A DNA stretch of 64,000 nt from Limnochorda pilosa (GCF_001544015.1 NZ_AP014924.1:806001-870000); one strand, 5' to 3'; counted from the stretch's first letter, positions 7,325-15,657 are shown. Notes: generated by a model not told the origin, from the letters alone. Numbers and translations: made by a program.

Positions 7325-7639
7325 TCAGGTTCCGTCGCCATCACCCCCCAACGTCGCGGGTCGCATGGAGCCGCTGCCAGACGTGGCACGTGCGCCCGCG
7401 TGGATCCTGTCTGATTCTATACCCGGCCTCCATGGGAATGCAATGCGAACCTCGACCGGGAAGCGCAGGCCGTCGTGGACGACGGCACCGAACTCGACCG
7501 ACTGTCCCCGGACGCCGAAGAGCTCCCCCTCGGTATCCCGGAGGACGAGCCGTGCGCTCCATCCGGACGTCGCGAGGAGCGAACGGGGCCCAGCGAAGGG
7601 CCGCGTGGCCGGAGCCGATGGGGCGGCAGGCCGGCTCAC
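7325..7639 (-). pseudogene. possible remnant reading frame between an aminotransferase gene and mgtE
   Basis: A 104-codon frame that overlaps the aminotransferase stop by 4 bases. From about residue 30 to 70 it has coding-like third-position GC and a protein-like stretch (LVLRDTEGELFGVRG, then VHDGLRFPVEVRIAF), after which codon use turns poor and a promoter-like pair for mgtE lies inside the frame. I do not recognise the protein. It may be the decayed end of a gene, a small real gene, or chance. Confidence 0.25.
7416..7443 (-). promoter_or_regulatory. candidate sigma-A promoter of mgtE
   Basis: On the minus strand TTGCAT (7443-7438), a 16-base spacer, then TATAGA (7421-7416), continuing AAT so that TAGAAT at 18-base spacing is a second reading. 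It would give a leader of about 280 bases before mgtE. The leader holds an ACGACG/CGTCGT hairpin and other GC-rich stems. Confidence 0.45.
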
Positions 7640-8802
7640 CCGCTGGTGGCGGCTGCCCGCTCACCGGCCATATGCGCGGCCAGGCGGCGCAGGCCCTCGC
7701 TCAGGTCTGCTTCGGAGCTGGCCAGGGAGACCCGGACCAACCCCTCGCCTGCGGTGCCGAAGGCCGAGCCCGGGGCCACGGCGACCCCTTGCTCGAGCAC
7801 CATGCGGCGGGCCGCGTCGGTGGAGGGTTCGCCTGGGAGGGTGGCCGGCACCATGAGGTAGAAGGCACCCTGAGGCCTGTAGGCGGGGAGGCCCAGGGTC
7901 GCCAGGAGCTCCACCGCCCGGTCGCGCCGGCGGTGGTAGGCATCGCGCATCTCGGCCACGCATGCCTGGGGTCCGTCCAGCGCCGCCAGGGCCGCCCGCT
8001 GGGCGATGGTGTTGGTGCAGGAGATCAAGGGCTCCTGCAAGCGCACGATCAGGTCGGCCACCTGGCGCGGGGAGATGGTGTATCCGATGCGCCAGCCGGT
8101 CATGGCGTACGCTTTGGAGAGGCCTGAGACGACCACGGTCCGCTCGGGCGCGAAGCGGGCAGGGCTCACGTGGGACGCGTCGAACACGATGCGGGCGTAG
8201 ATCTCGTCCGAGAGGATCCAGAGGTCGTGGGCCCGGGCCACCTCCACCAGATCTCGGACGAGGGATTCGGGAAAGACGGCGCCCGTGGGGTTGGCTGGCG
8301 TGTTGAGCAGGAGCACCTTGGTGCGCGGCCCCACGAGCCGGCCGATGGACTCAGGGTCCGGCAGGAAACCTCTCTCGGCGGGCAGGGGGTAGGGGACGGC
8401 CCGGGCGCCCTGAAGCTCCAGGAACATGGTGGCGTTGGGCCACGAGAGCGCGGGTACCAGCACCTCGTCCCCCGGCTCCACCAGGGCCATGAGGGCACTC
8501 GCGATGCCGGTGACGGCGCCCGGGTGGATGCAGACCTGCCGGGCCTCCACCGCGAGCCCGTCGTCGGCGGCAACCCGGCGCGCCACCGCCTCGCGCAGCT
8601 CTGGCAGCCCGGCGTTGGGGGTGTACTTGTGCCACCCCTCGCGGGCGGCGGCCACCGCCGCCTCCACGATGTGCGGCGGGGTGGGGAAGTCGGGCTCGCC
8701 CAGCTCCAGGTGGATGCACCCGGGCACCTGGCGCGCCAGCTCCATGACCGCCCGGATGCCCTGGGGGGCAAGCCCGGCGGCGTTGCGGGAAAGAGGTTTC
8801 AT
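7636..8802 (-). CDS. PLP-dependent aminotransferase, class I/II
   Basis: Fold-type I aminotransferase of 388 residues, the family's usual size, probably acting on aspartate, aromatic or similar amino acids. The PLP lysine is Lys230 in SGLSKAYAMTGWRIGY. LLNTPANPTGAVFPE and LSDEIYARIVFD hold the Asn, Asp and Tyr that bind the cofactor, and the N-terminal ELGEPDFPTPPHIVEAA is typical. I chose ATG 8802, seven bases after GGAGG; an in-frame start at 8862 would add 20 unlikely residues. The gene is divergent from the PAP2 phosphatase gene and lies upstream of mgtE without a clear functional link. The substrate cannot be told from sequence alone. Confidence 0.9.
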   Translation of the reverse strand: MKPLSRNAAGLAPQGIRAVMELARQVPGCIHLELGEPDFPTPPHIVEAAVAAAREGWHKYTPNAGLPELREAVARRVAADDGLAVEARQVCIHPGAVTGIASALMALVEPGDEVLVPALSWPNATMFLELQGARAVPYPLPAERGFLPDPESIGRLVGPRTKVLLLNTPANPTGAVFPESLVRDLVEVARAHDLWILSDEIYARIVFDASHVSPARFAPERTVVVSGLSKAYAMTGWRIGYTISPRQVADLIVRLQEPLISCTNTIAQRAALAALDGPQACVAEMRDAYHRRRDRAVELLATLGLPAYRPQGAFYLMVPATLPGEPSTDAARRMVLEQGVAVAPGSAFGTAGEGLVRVSLASSEADLSEGLRRLAAHMAGERAAATSG

Positions 8803-8940
8803 CAGGAACGCCTCCGAACCCTTCGGTGTGGGACCGCACGCGTTTGAAGCACGTTGAAGCAACTGGTTCCCGCTCCTTCAGAGCTTTCCTGCTGAAACGT
8901 GGCTTCATGGCCATCCCCTCATGATACGGAGGTCCTGAAG

Positions 8941-9516
8941 GTGCGCACACGGGTAGTCGCCTTCGTTCTGCTCATGCTGGTGGCCGGGGGCCCTGGGGCG
9001 TCCGCCGCCTCGCCCGACGAGGCCGTGGCCGGCTGGGTGCGCTCGTGGGACGCGCCCTGGCTGGGCGAGGTGGCCCGCCTGGGCGAGGCGCCGGTGCACC
9101 TGGGGGCCGTGCTGGTGCTGCTCGCTGCCGGGGACGGGGGGTCGGCCGGCCGGGTGGTGGAGGCGGAGGTGGGCGCGGCGGTTGCCACCTGGGCGGGCAA
9201 GGTCGCCCTGGGTCGGGCGCGGCCCTGGACCGGCGAGGGTGCGGCCCGCTTCGCGGGGCCTTCCCTGGCTGAGGCTCACCACAGCTTCCCCTCGGGCCAC
9301 ACCTCCAGCGCCTTCGCTCTGGCCACGGTGCTGGCGGGGCGGTACCCTGACGGAGCCGTGGTCTGGTACGCCCTCGCGGCCGGGGTGGGACTCTCCCGGA
9401 TCTACACCGGGGACCACTGGCCCAGCGACGTGCTGGCCGGGGCGGCGGTGGGCCACCTGGCGGGCAGGGCCGCGCTGGAGGGTCGCCCGTGGTTCGGCTT
9501 CCGCTGGAACTTCTGA
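8941..9516 (+). CDS. PAP2-family phosphatase, exported
   Basis: Type 2 phosphatidic acid phosphatase family protein of 191 residues. The three active-site motifs are present: KVALGRARP (K-x6-RP), FPSGHTSSAFA (PSGH) and SRIYTGDHWPSD (SR-x5-H-x3-D). An N-terminal hydrophobic segment (VVAFVLLMLVAGGPGASA) reads as a signal peptide or anchor, placing the active site outside. The rest is less hydrophobic than in polytopic PAP2 lipid phosphatases, closer to secreted acid phosphatase-like members. I chose GTG 8941 because GGAGG lies eight bases upstream; the frame extends to GTG 8899 without a ribosome binding site. Possible substrates are lipid phosphates such as undecaprenyl or phosphatidylglycerol phosphate, or other phosphomonoesters; context does not decide. 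Confidence 0.85.
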   Translation: MRTRVVAFVLLMLVAGGPGASAASPDEAVAGWVRSWDAPWLGEVARLGEAPVHLGAVLVLLAAGDGGSAGRVVEAEVGAAVATWAGKVALGRARPWTGEGAARFAGPSLAEAHHSFPSGHTSSAFALATVLAGRYPDGAVVWYALAAGVGLSRIYTGDHWPSDVLAGAAVGHLAGRAALEGRPWFGFRWNF

Positions 9517-9558
9517 CGCGCACCTGGGACCCCGGTCCCATAGACTGCGGGTGACCCG

Positions 9559-10494
9559 GTGGAGGGTCTGGCGGCCCTGCCCCCGGGAGACCTCTGGGGA
9601 CGGGTGGGATGGTACGTGGAACCGCTGGGCGTCACGAAGGACCTGCAGCCATGGCCGAACGGGGACGGGGGCGCGGGCCGGGACCCGTCAGCCTGGGCAT
9701 GGGAAGGGGCCGTTGAACCACCCCTTCGGGGGCGCCAGGCGAAGCCGCGGCAGGTGGGCCTCACCATGGTGCTGGACAAGGGGACCCCCCTGCAGGTGCT
9801 GGATGGTCTCCTGGCCGTGGCGGCGCCTTACGTGGACTTCTGGAAGCTGGCCTTCGGCACCTCGGCCCTCCTGGCCCAGGAAGCCCTGGCGGAACGGGTG
9901 GAGGTCGCCCGGCGATACGGGGTGGAGGTGTACCCGGGCGGGACCCTGCTGGAAGTGGCCCTCTTTCAGGGACGGCTGGAAGCCTGGATCGACCGGGCGT
10001 CGGCGGTGGGGATCCGGACGGTGGAGCTCTCGGACGGGACCATCTCCCTTTCGCTGGAGGAGCGATGTCGCATCCTGCGGCGCCTGCGGCGGGAAGGGTT
10101 CACCGTCGTCACCGAGGTGGGCAAGAAGCACCCGGACGATCGGCCGGACCCGGCCGTCCTCCTCCGAACGCTCAGGGTGGACCTGAACGAGGGCGCCGCC
10201 TGGGTGATCGTGGAGGGGCGGGAGTCGGGCCACACCGTGGGGATCTACCGCGGCGACGGCTCCATCGATTCAGACCTACTGGACGCGCTGGTGGAAGCCG
10301 CCGGTGGGCCCGAGCGGATCATCTGGGAGGCGCCGCGCAAGAGCCAGCAGGAAGAGCTTCTCCGGCGCTTCGGGGTGAACGCCAACCTGGGCAACGTGGA
10401 GCCGCCGGGCATCCTGGCGCTGGAGGCCCTCCGGGTTGGCCTGCGCGGCGACACCTTCCGGCCGGTGGTGCGGGACAGCGAACGCCGGGCGTGA
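9559..10494 (+). CDS. ComA/YitD-family phosphosulfolactate synthase
   Basis: Protein of 311 residues matching the (2R)-phospho-3-sulfolactate synthase family, which adds sulfite to phosphoenolpyruvate. Family features seen are LTMVLDKGTPLQVLDGLL, YVDFWKLAFGTSAL, VEVYPGGTLLEVALFQG, TVELSDGTISLS, VVTEVGKKHPDD and the C-terminal LGNVEPPGILALEALRVGLRGDT. In methanogens the reaction starts coenzyme M synthesis; in Bacillus the homologue YitD is linked to the sulfolactate stored in spores, which fits the sporulation genes elsewhere here. The N-terminal 60 residues before RQVGLTMVLD are partly low in complexity. The start is GTG 9559; ribosome binding is weak (GGGTGACCCG). No neighbour encodes the next steps (phosphatase, dehydrogenase), although an exported PAP2 phosphatase precedes it. 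Confidence 0.85.
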   Translation: MEGLAALPPGDLWGRVGWYVEPLGVTKDLQPWPNGDGGAGRDPSAWAWEGAVEPPLRGRQAKPRQVGLTMVLDKGTPLQVLDGLLAVAAPYVDFWKLAFGTSALLAQEALAERVEVARRYGVEVYPGGTLLEVALFQGRLEAWIDRASAVGIRTVELSDGTISLSLEERCRILRRLRREGFTVVTEVGKKHPDDRPDPAVLLRTLRVDLNEGAAWVIVEGRESGHTVGIYRGDGSIDSDLLDALVEAAGGPERIIWEAPRKSQQEELLRRFGVNANLGNVEPPGILALEALRVGLRGDTFRPVVRDSERRA

Positions 10495-10505
10495 TCAGCC
10501 CGGCG
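10483..10505 (+). terminator. hairpin over the ComA-like stop codon
   Basis: CGCCGGGC (10483-10490), 7-base loop containing the TGA stop, GCCCGGCG (10498-10505). A perfect 8-base stem between two convergent genes; no T tail. Probable intrinsic or factor-assisted terminator. Confidence 0.4.
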
Positions 10506-10561
10506 TCACCCGGCCGGGTGCGAACCCACGCCCCCCGGCCCGCCCCGGACCCACCCCGGCT

Positions 10562-12418
10562 CTAGACCTGGAGCAGCCGTTCCATCTGCTCCACCAGCTC
10601 GCCGAAGGAGCGGATCGCCTGCCGGACGGGCTCGGGCGAGGCCATGTCGACCCCGGCTCGCCGCAGGAGCACGAGGGGGTAGTCGGAGGACCCCCCGCTC
10701 AGGAAGGCCAGGTAATCGTCCACGGCGGGGCGGCCCTCCTCTAGAATCCGGCGGGTAAGGGCCTGGGCGGCCGAGAAGCCCGTCGCGTACTTGTACACGT
10801 AGAAGTTCATGTAGAAGTGCGGGATCCGGCTCCACTCGATGCGGATCTCGTCGTCGCTCACCATGTCCGGCCCGTAGTAGGTGGCGTTCAGGTCGCCGTA
10901 GACCTCCGACAGCCGCTCGGCCGTGGGCGGCTGGCCGCCCTCGGCTTCGGCGTGGATCTTCCGCTCGAACTCGGCGAACATCGCCTGGCGAAAGAGGGTG
11001 GTGCGGAAGTTGTCGAGCTGGTGGTTGAGCACGTAGAGCTTCCGAGCGCGATCGTTCCACCGCTGGAGCAGATGGTGGGCCAGGAGCGCCTCGTTCACCG
11101 TGGAGGCCACCTCGGCCACGAAGATGGTGTACTGGGAGTACACGTAGGGCTGCGTGCGGTCGCTGAAGTAGGTGTGCATCGCGTGGCCCATCTCGTGAAC
11201 CAGGGTGAAGAGGTTGTCGAGGGTGTCCTGGTAGTTGAGGAGGACGTAGGGGTGCACCCCGTAGACGCCGGAGGAGTACGCGCCGCTGCGCTTACCCCGG
11301 TTCTCGTAGACGTCCACCCAGCGAGAGTGCAGGCCGTGCCGCAGCACCCGGACGTACTCCTCGCCCAGGGGCGCCAGCGCCTCGGCCGCCAGCTCCACCG
11401 CCTCCGGGTAGGGGATTCGCACCCTCACCTCGGGGACGATGGTGGCGTACACGTCGTACATGTGGTGCTCGTCCAGCCTCAGGGCCCGCTTGCGGAGGCC
11501 GATGTAGCGATGGAGGGTGGGTAGGCCCTCGTGGACTGCCTCCAGGAGGTTGGTGTAGAGGTCCACCGGCACGTTGTCGGGGAAGAGGGCGGCCTCCAGG
11601 GCGCTCCCGAACTTCCGGGCCCGGGCGAAGAAGATGTTCCGGCGGATCTGGCCGGTCAACGTGGCGGCCAGGGTGTTGAGCAGCTTCCGGTACGAGGCGT
11701 AGAGGCCCTGGAAGGTCTCGCGTCGCACCCGGCGGTCCCGGCTCTCCAGGAGCCTGCCGTAGCGGGCGTGGGTGATCTCCAGCTCCCGGCCGTCCTCGTC
11801 CTTCACGGTGGGGAAGCGGATGTCGGCTTCGTTGATCATCTGGAAGATCTGGCCGGGGGCGTGGCCTACCTCACCTGCCATGGCCAGGAGGTGCTCCTCG
11901 GGCTCCGAGAGGGTGTGCGGCCGCTTCCGCTGGATCTCGTCCAATGCGTGGCGGTAGAGGTCCAGGCCGCGCGTCTCCCGCAGGAACGCCTCCAGGCGGT
12001 CGGGGGGAATGGCCAGGATCTCGGGGGTGGCATAGGACAGGGCGCTGTCCAGCCGCACCATCAGGTTGAGGGCCCTGGCCTGCATGGCCTGGTGGCCCGG
12101 GTGGGCGGTGTCCTCGTCGAGGCGCATGTGGGCGTAGGCGTAGAGGGCGTCGGCCTTCTGGCCCGCCTGCTCGCTTTGCTGCATGAAGTCCAGCAAGACG
12201 GCGCCCGACGCGCCCAGCTTCCCCTGGAAGGCCTGGAGGCGGGTGATCACCTCCTCCAGCTCCCGAAACGCCCGCTCCCAGGCGTCCTGGTCGGCGAAGA
12301 TGTCCTCCAGGCGCCAGCGGTGCTCCTCCGGGACGCTCGCCCGTTCCGGCACCTCCAGCGTTGGCGCGGTGGCGGCTTCATCATTCGCCGGGCCGTACCC
12401 CGGCAGCTCCATCCGCAT
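10562..12418 (-). CDS. pepF: oligoendopeptidase F (M3B zinc metallopeptidase)
   Basis: Cytoplasmic thimet-type oligopeptidase of 618 residues, the family's usual length, that trims short peptides. The zinc motif is HEMGH at residues 408-412 (LVHEMGHAMHT); the third ligand Glu lies downstream in TVNEALLAHHLL. The N-terminal M3 helical domain (about residues 30-200, ending in EVGHAPGQIFQMINEADIRF) and the C-terminal YKYATGFSAAQALTRRIL region, both typical of PepF, are complete. There is no signal peptide. The start is ATG 12418 behind GGGAGTGGAG, with a second ATG two codons later. It is convergent with the ComA-like gene and has about 370 bases free upstream. It is probably transcribed alone. 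Confidence 0.95.
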   Translation of the reverse strand: MRMELPGYGPANDEAATAPTLEVPERASVPEEHRWRLEDIFADQDAWERAFRELEEVITRLQAFQGKLGASGAVLLDFMQQSEQAGQKADALYAYAHMRLDEDTAHPGHQAMQARALNLMVRLDSALSYATPEILAIPPDRLEAFLRETRGLDLYRHALDEIQRKRPHTLSEPEEHLLAMAGEVGHAPGQIFQMINEADIRFPTVKDEDGRELEITHARYGRLLESRDRRVRRETFQGLYASYRKLLNTLAATLTGQIRRNIFFARARKFGSALEAALFPDNVPVDLYTNLLEAVHEGLPTLHRYIGLRKRALRLDEHHMYDVYATIVPEVRVRIPYPEAVELAAEALAPLGEEYVRVLRHGLHSRWVDVYENRGKRSGAYSSGVYGVHPYVLLNYQDTLDNLFTLVHEMGHAMHTYFSDRTQPYVYSQYTIFVAEVASTVNEALLAHHLLQRWNDRARKLYVLNHQLDNFRTTLFRQAMFAEFERKIHAEAEGGQPPTAERLSEVYGDLNATYYGPDMVSDDEIRIEWSRIPHFYMNFYVYKYATGFSAAQALTRRILEEGRPAVDDYLAFLSGGSSDYPLVLLRRAGVDMASPEPVRQAIRSFGELVEQMERLLQV

Positions 12419-12787
12419 GCGGCTCCACTCCCGTTCGAAGGTTTCAACGGGTCCCTGTCGCCTTGGGGGCCGGGAAGCCGTCTTTGTCCGTACCGCACGT
12501 CTGCCGGTTGCCGTGGCCCGTGGCTCGAATGAGCCGAGGTCTCACGCCGCGTGCCTGCAGATCCTCAGGCGTGCTCGCACCGACACGGCCCGCATCCAGC
12601 CTCATGACCCCATCCCGAACCTTACTATTCTCAACCTGGGAGCCGATCCCTCCAGTTCCCGGTGAAAGGCCACGGGGCGGGTGTTCCGGCAGGGAGGCCG
12701 TCCACGAGAGGAGATGAACGTGAAAGGGGCGAAGGTTCTGGCACGTCCCGGGGCGACGCAGGCCTCCGGGCCGGGGAGGGATCGCGT
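12419..12787. other. intergenic region between pepF and a CoA-transferase gene
   Basis: Divergent region of about 370 bases. It is less GC-rich around 12600-12660 (CTTACTATTCTCAACC), where a promoter might lie, but I found no convincing -35/-10 pair on either strand. ATG 12714 has a good GGAG in front, but the frame is out of phase with the following gene and looks non-coding. Confidence 0.4.
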
Positions 12788-13747
12788 GTGGGAGAGAGTG
12801 CCGCCAGGGTCCTTCCGAGCGGGTGGCTGCCCGGCCAAGGTCAAGCCCTGGCGGGCGTTCGGGTGGTGGAGGTGGCCCCCAACCTTCCGGGACCCCTGGC
12901 GGGGGCCGTCCTGGCCGCGGACGGCGCCGAGGTGGTCCGGTTCGAGCCGCCCGAGGGAGACGCCCTGGCACGGGTGGCTCCTGCCTATTACCGGGTGATC
13001 CACCAGGCGAAACGGATCCTTCGCCTGGACCTGAAGGAGCCCGACGGGCAGCGGTCGCTCCAGCGCGAGCTGAGCCGGGTGGACGTCCTCCTCACCTCCC
13101 TCCGCCCCTCGACGCTGGCCCGCCTGGGCCTGGCTTCCGAGGAGGTGCGGGCACGCCACCCCGGCCTGGTGCAGGTGGCGATCGTTGGCTATCCCGAGCC
13201 CGACCAGGAGCGTTCCGGCCACGACCTCACCTACCAGGCCGCCGCGGGCACCCTGGAGGCCGGTGGGGAGCCTTCCCAGCCGAGGGTCCTGGTGGCCGAC
13301 TACGGCGGCGCGCTGGCGGCGGTGGCCGCCTGCTACCGGCTGCTCCTGGCCCGCGAGCGGTCCGGGCGGGGAGGCTACCAGGAGATCGCCCTGAGCCAGG
13401 CGGGGGCCTTCTTCGCCCAGGCCCTGGCGGCGGGGCTCACTGCCCCCGGCGGGGTGCTGGGGGGCGGGATCGCCGCCTACCACCTCTACCCATGCCAGGA
13501 CGGCTGGATCGCCCTGGCCGCGTTGGAGCGCCGGAGCTGGGGCCGGTTCTGCCTGGCCGAGGGCCTGGAGGAGCTGGAGCCCCTGGGCCACCGGCCTGTG
13601 GCCCAAGTGCCGCACGTTCGCGAGCGGCTGGCCGAGCGCTTCAGGGCCCGGACGGCAGCCGAGTGGGCCGAGCGGGCCGCCCGCCTCGACCTGCCGCTGG
13701 AGCCCGTGGCCCCTCGACCCGGCGGGCCCGCCTCCACCTTCGCGTAG
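12788..13747 (+). CDS. CaiB/BaiF-family CoA-transferase, alpha-methylacyl-CoA racemase-like
   Basis: Class III CoA-transferase-fold protein of 319 residues, short for the family (usually 360-400). LAGVRVVEVAPNLPGPLAGA and GAEVVRFEPPEGD are the N-terminal CoA-binding part. GHDLTYQAAAGTLEAGG holds the conserved aspartate (Asp146) that forms the acyl anhydride, and AAYHLYPCQDGWIALAALE resembles racemase-like members rather than formyl-CoA transferases. I chose GTG 12788, six bases behind GGGGAGGGA; the frame is open to 12662, but that part looks random. It stands alone, ending 6 bases from the convergent SDR gene. It could be a CoA-transferase or a methylacyl-CoA epimerase; the substrate is unknown. 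A second CaiB-family gene lies at 44754. Confidence 0.8.
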   Translation: MGESAARVLPSGWLPGQGQALAGVRVVEVAPNLPGPLAGAVLAADGAEVVRFEPPEGDALARVAPAYYRVIHQAKRILRLDLKEPDGQRSLQRELSRVDVLLTSLRPSTLARLGLASEEVRARHPGLVQVAIVGYPEPDQERSGHDLTYQAAAGTLEAGGEPSQPRVLVADYGGALAAVAACYRLLLARERSGRGGYQEIALSQAGAFFAQALAAGLTAPGGVLGGGIAAYHLYPCQDGWIALAALERRSWGRFCLAEGLEELEPLGHRPVAQVPHVRERLAERFRARTAAEWAERAARLDLPLEPVAPRPGGPASTFA

Positions 13748-13753
13748 GAGCCG

Positions 13754-14512
13754 TCAGAACGCCCGCGACTGGCCGCCGTCCACGGTGAGGCAGGCCCCCC
13801 GCACCCAGCTTGCCCGAGGTGAGACCAGGAACGCGGCCGCCCAGGCCACCTCTTCGGGCCTGCCGAACCGGCCTGACGGGATCTCCTGCTCCACGAAGCG
13901 AGCGATCCCTTCGGGGTCCGCCTGTTGCCGCCGGTCCCAGGAGCCGCCGGGGAAGAGGATGCTGCCGGGGGCGAGGCAGTTCACCCGGATCCCCCGGGGC
14001 GCGAGCTCCCGCGCCAGGGCCTTGGCCAGGCTGATCTCCGCGGCCTTGGCGGCGTTGTAGGCGAGCCGGCCGCCCGCCTCCCGCCCCCAGATGGAGGCGA
14101 TGAAGAGCATGCTCCCGCCGCCCTGGGCCTCCATGGCCGGAGCGGCCATCCGGGCGAGGCGCAGGTTGGCGGTGGCGTTCAGGGCGAAGGAGCCTTGGAG
14201 GGCGTCGACCTCGTCGCTGGCGGGGGGCGTGCCGCCGGCGTTGAGCACCAGCACCTGGGGCGCGCCCAGGGCCTCGCACGCTTCCGCGTAAAAGGCGCGG
14301 GCCTGGGAACCATCGGTGATGTCCACGGGCCGGGCGAAGACCTCGGCCCCCAGACCCCGGAGTTCCTCGGCGGCATGCTCCAGCGCCTCCGCACCCCGGG
14401 CGCCGATGGCCAGCCGGGCGCCCTCTTCGGCCAGGGCTCGGGCGATGGCCAACCCCAGGCCCCTGCTCGCTCCCGTGACCATGACCACCTTGCCCTTCAG
14501 ATCCAGGTCCAT
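13754..14512 (-). CDS. SDR-family oxidoreductase
   Basis: Short-chain dehydrogenase/reductase of 252 residues, close to FabG-like members. The dinucleotide-binding motif is TGASRGLG (residues about 13-20), NAGG follows near residue 90, and the catalytic set is Ser in IASIWG with YNAAK (Tyr and Lys), spaced as usual. The C-terminus ends LTVDGGQSRAF, typical of classical SDRs. The ATG at 14512 sits six bases after AAGGAGG. The stop codon of the upstream Crp-family gene overlaps an ATG just before this start, so the two are translationally coupled. The pairing suggests that the regulator controls the enzyme or senses its pathway. The substrate is unknown. Confidence 0.88.
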   Translation of the reverse strand: MDLDLKGKVVMVTGASRGLGLAIARALAEEGARLAIGARGAEALEHAAEELRGLGAEVFARPVDITDGSQARAFYAEACEALGAPQVLVLNAGGTPPASDEVDALQGSFALNATANLRLARMAAPAMEAQGGGSMLFIASIWGREAGGRLAYNAAKAAEISLAKALARELAPRGIRVNCLAPGSILFPGGSWDRRQQADPEGIARFVEQEIPSGRFGRPEEVAWAAAFLVSPRASWVRGACLTVDGGQSRAF

Positions 14513-14514
14513 CG

Positions 14515-15246
14515 TCATCCTCCTTGATCGGGGCGCGGGTCGGCCGGCGATCGGGATCGACCCGCCAGCCCCTCCAGGTCCAACACCACCAGCCCCTCGG
14601 CCGTCACCCGCAGGGACCCCTCCCGCCGAAACCGGGCCAGCACCCGGTTGGTGGTCTCCCGGGTCACGCCGGCCATGCGGGCCAGGGTCTCCTGGTTCAG
14701 GTGGGGCGGAAGCCGGAGCCCATCGTCGCCGGGGAGGCCTGCCCGCCGGGCCAAGCGCTCCAGGATGCGGGCCACGCGGGTCGCTGCGTCGGCCAGGGTG
14801 AGCTCCCGCACCTGGTCCTGCAGCAGGCGAAGCCGCTGGGAGAAGAGGAGCAACAGCCGCACGGTGAGATCCGGGTTCCGGCTGAGGACCGCGAGGAACG
14901 CCGCGCGCGAGACCTCCCCCAGCTCGCTCTCCTCCAGACAGGTGGCGGTGGCCGGATAGCCGCCGCCCTCCAGCAGGCCCACGTGGGGGAAGAGGTCCCC
15001 CCTGGCCAGGACCGAGAGGATCTGCTCCCGGCCCTCGCCGTCGGCGGTGGCCGCCTTCACCATGCCGCGGCCCACCAGGTAGATGGCCCGCACGGGTTCG
15101 CCTTCCCGGAAGACCACCTCGCCGGTGTGGAAGCGGCGGGGTTCCACCACGCGGGCCAAAGGCGCCAGGTCCTCGGCCGGCAACCCCTCCAGGGCCGGAA
15201 TCCGACCAAGGATTTCGCTCCAGCGGGACGAACGGTGATCGGGCAT
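14515..15246 (-). CDS. Crp/Fnr-family transcriptional regulator
   Basis: Regulator of 243 residues. Residues about 15-125 form the cyclic-nucleotide-binding-like beta-roll (FHTGEVVFREGEPVRAIYLV and GDLFPHVGLLEGGGYPATA), then a long dimer helix (LTVRLLLLFSQRLRLLQDQV), and about 165-225 the winged helix-turn-helix (LNQETLARMAGVTRETTNRVLARFRR). It has a single cysteine, so it is not an oxygen-sensing FNR with an iron-sulfur cluster. ATG 15246 was chosen with GGGGGTGG in front; ATG two codons upstream is an alternative. A perfect TATAAT lies about 20 bases upstream, so the leader is very short. It overlaps the SDR gene behind it and probably regulates that operon and itself. Confidence 0.9.
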   Translation of the reverse strand: MPDHRSSRWSEILGRIPALEGLPAEDLAPLARVVEPRRFHTGEVVFREGEPVRAIYLVGRGMVKAATADGEGREQILSVLARGDLFPHVGLLEGGGYPATATCLEESELGEVSRAAFLAVLSRNPDLTVRLLLLFSQRLRLLQDQVRELTLADAATRVARILERLARRAGLPGDDGLRLPPHLNQETLARMAGVTRETTNRVLARFRREGSLRVTAEGLVVLDLEGLAGRSRSPADPRPDQGG

Positions 15247-15263
15247 GGCCACCCCCGGCGTTC

Positions 15264-15269
15264 ATTATA
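15264..15269 (-). promoter_or_regulatory. consensus -10 box of the Crp-family gene
   Basis: TATAAT on the minus strand, 17 bases before the ATG. The region 17 bases further upstream (about 15287-15292) has no -35-like hexamer, which suggests activator-dependent use, perhaps by the Crp-type protein itself. Confidence 0.45.
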
Positions 15270-15272
15270 GCC

Positions 15273-15657
15273 TGCGGAGCGGAGCGGGTGGCGGGCGCCC
15301 CGAAGAGGCGTGCGGACGTTGAGGACCGCCGGGGGACTGCCGAAAGGAATCCAAGGGTCGGTGCCCGGGTTCGCACGGTTTCGTGGACCCTGCGACGGCG
15401 TGAGAGCGACTTCGGCGGAGCGAGGCCGCCCTCGAGAGGACGATGCCACCTTCCACGGCTCCTCAAGTTGAACCAACAACCCAGAGAACTTCCAAGCAGT
15501 ACACGTTGACCGCATAGGGCTTTTGTGCAAAGATGGGCCCGATCGTGGCTTCGGTGTGCGTCATATTCTGTGCGTGGGCGGGTGAACCGGGCGGAGCGGG
15601 GCTCAGGGCCCCGCCGCTGGCATTCGCCATCGGCAACGGTAGGAGGGGCCTCCCCTG
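15273..15657. other. intergenic region before the GH130 gene
   Basis: About 385 bases between divergent genes. A possible plus-strand promoter is TTGACC (15506-15511), 17 bases, AAAGAT (15529-15534), with a weak -10. The stretch from 15465 to 15570 is clearly richer in A and T than its surroundings. I see no coding sequence or RNA gene. Confidence 0.35.

Noticed and set aside
7129-7443. M-box riboswitch before mgtE
   Set aside because: The conserved core (GTTAGGTGAGGCTCCT type) was looked for on the minus strand and not found.
12714-12998. An ORF starting ATG 12714 behind GGAG
   Set aside because: It is out of frame with the CoA-transferase, becomes Trp/Pro/Arg-rich at once, and the true start at GTG 12788 has a better ribosome binding site.
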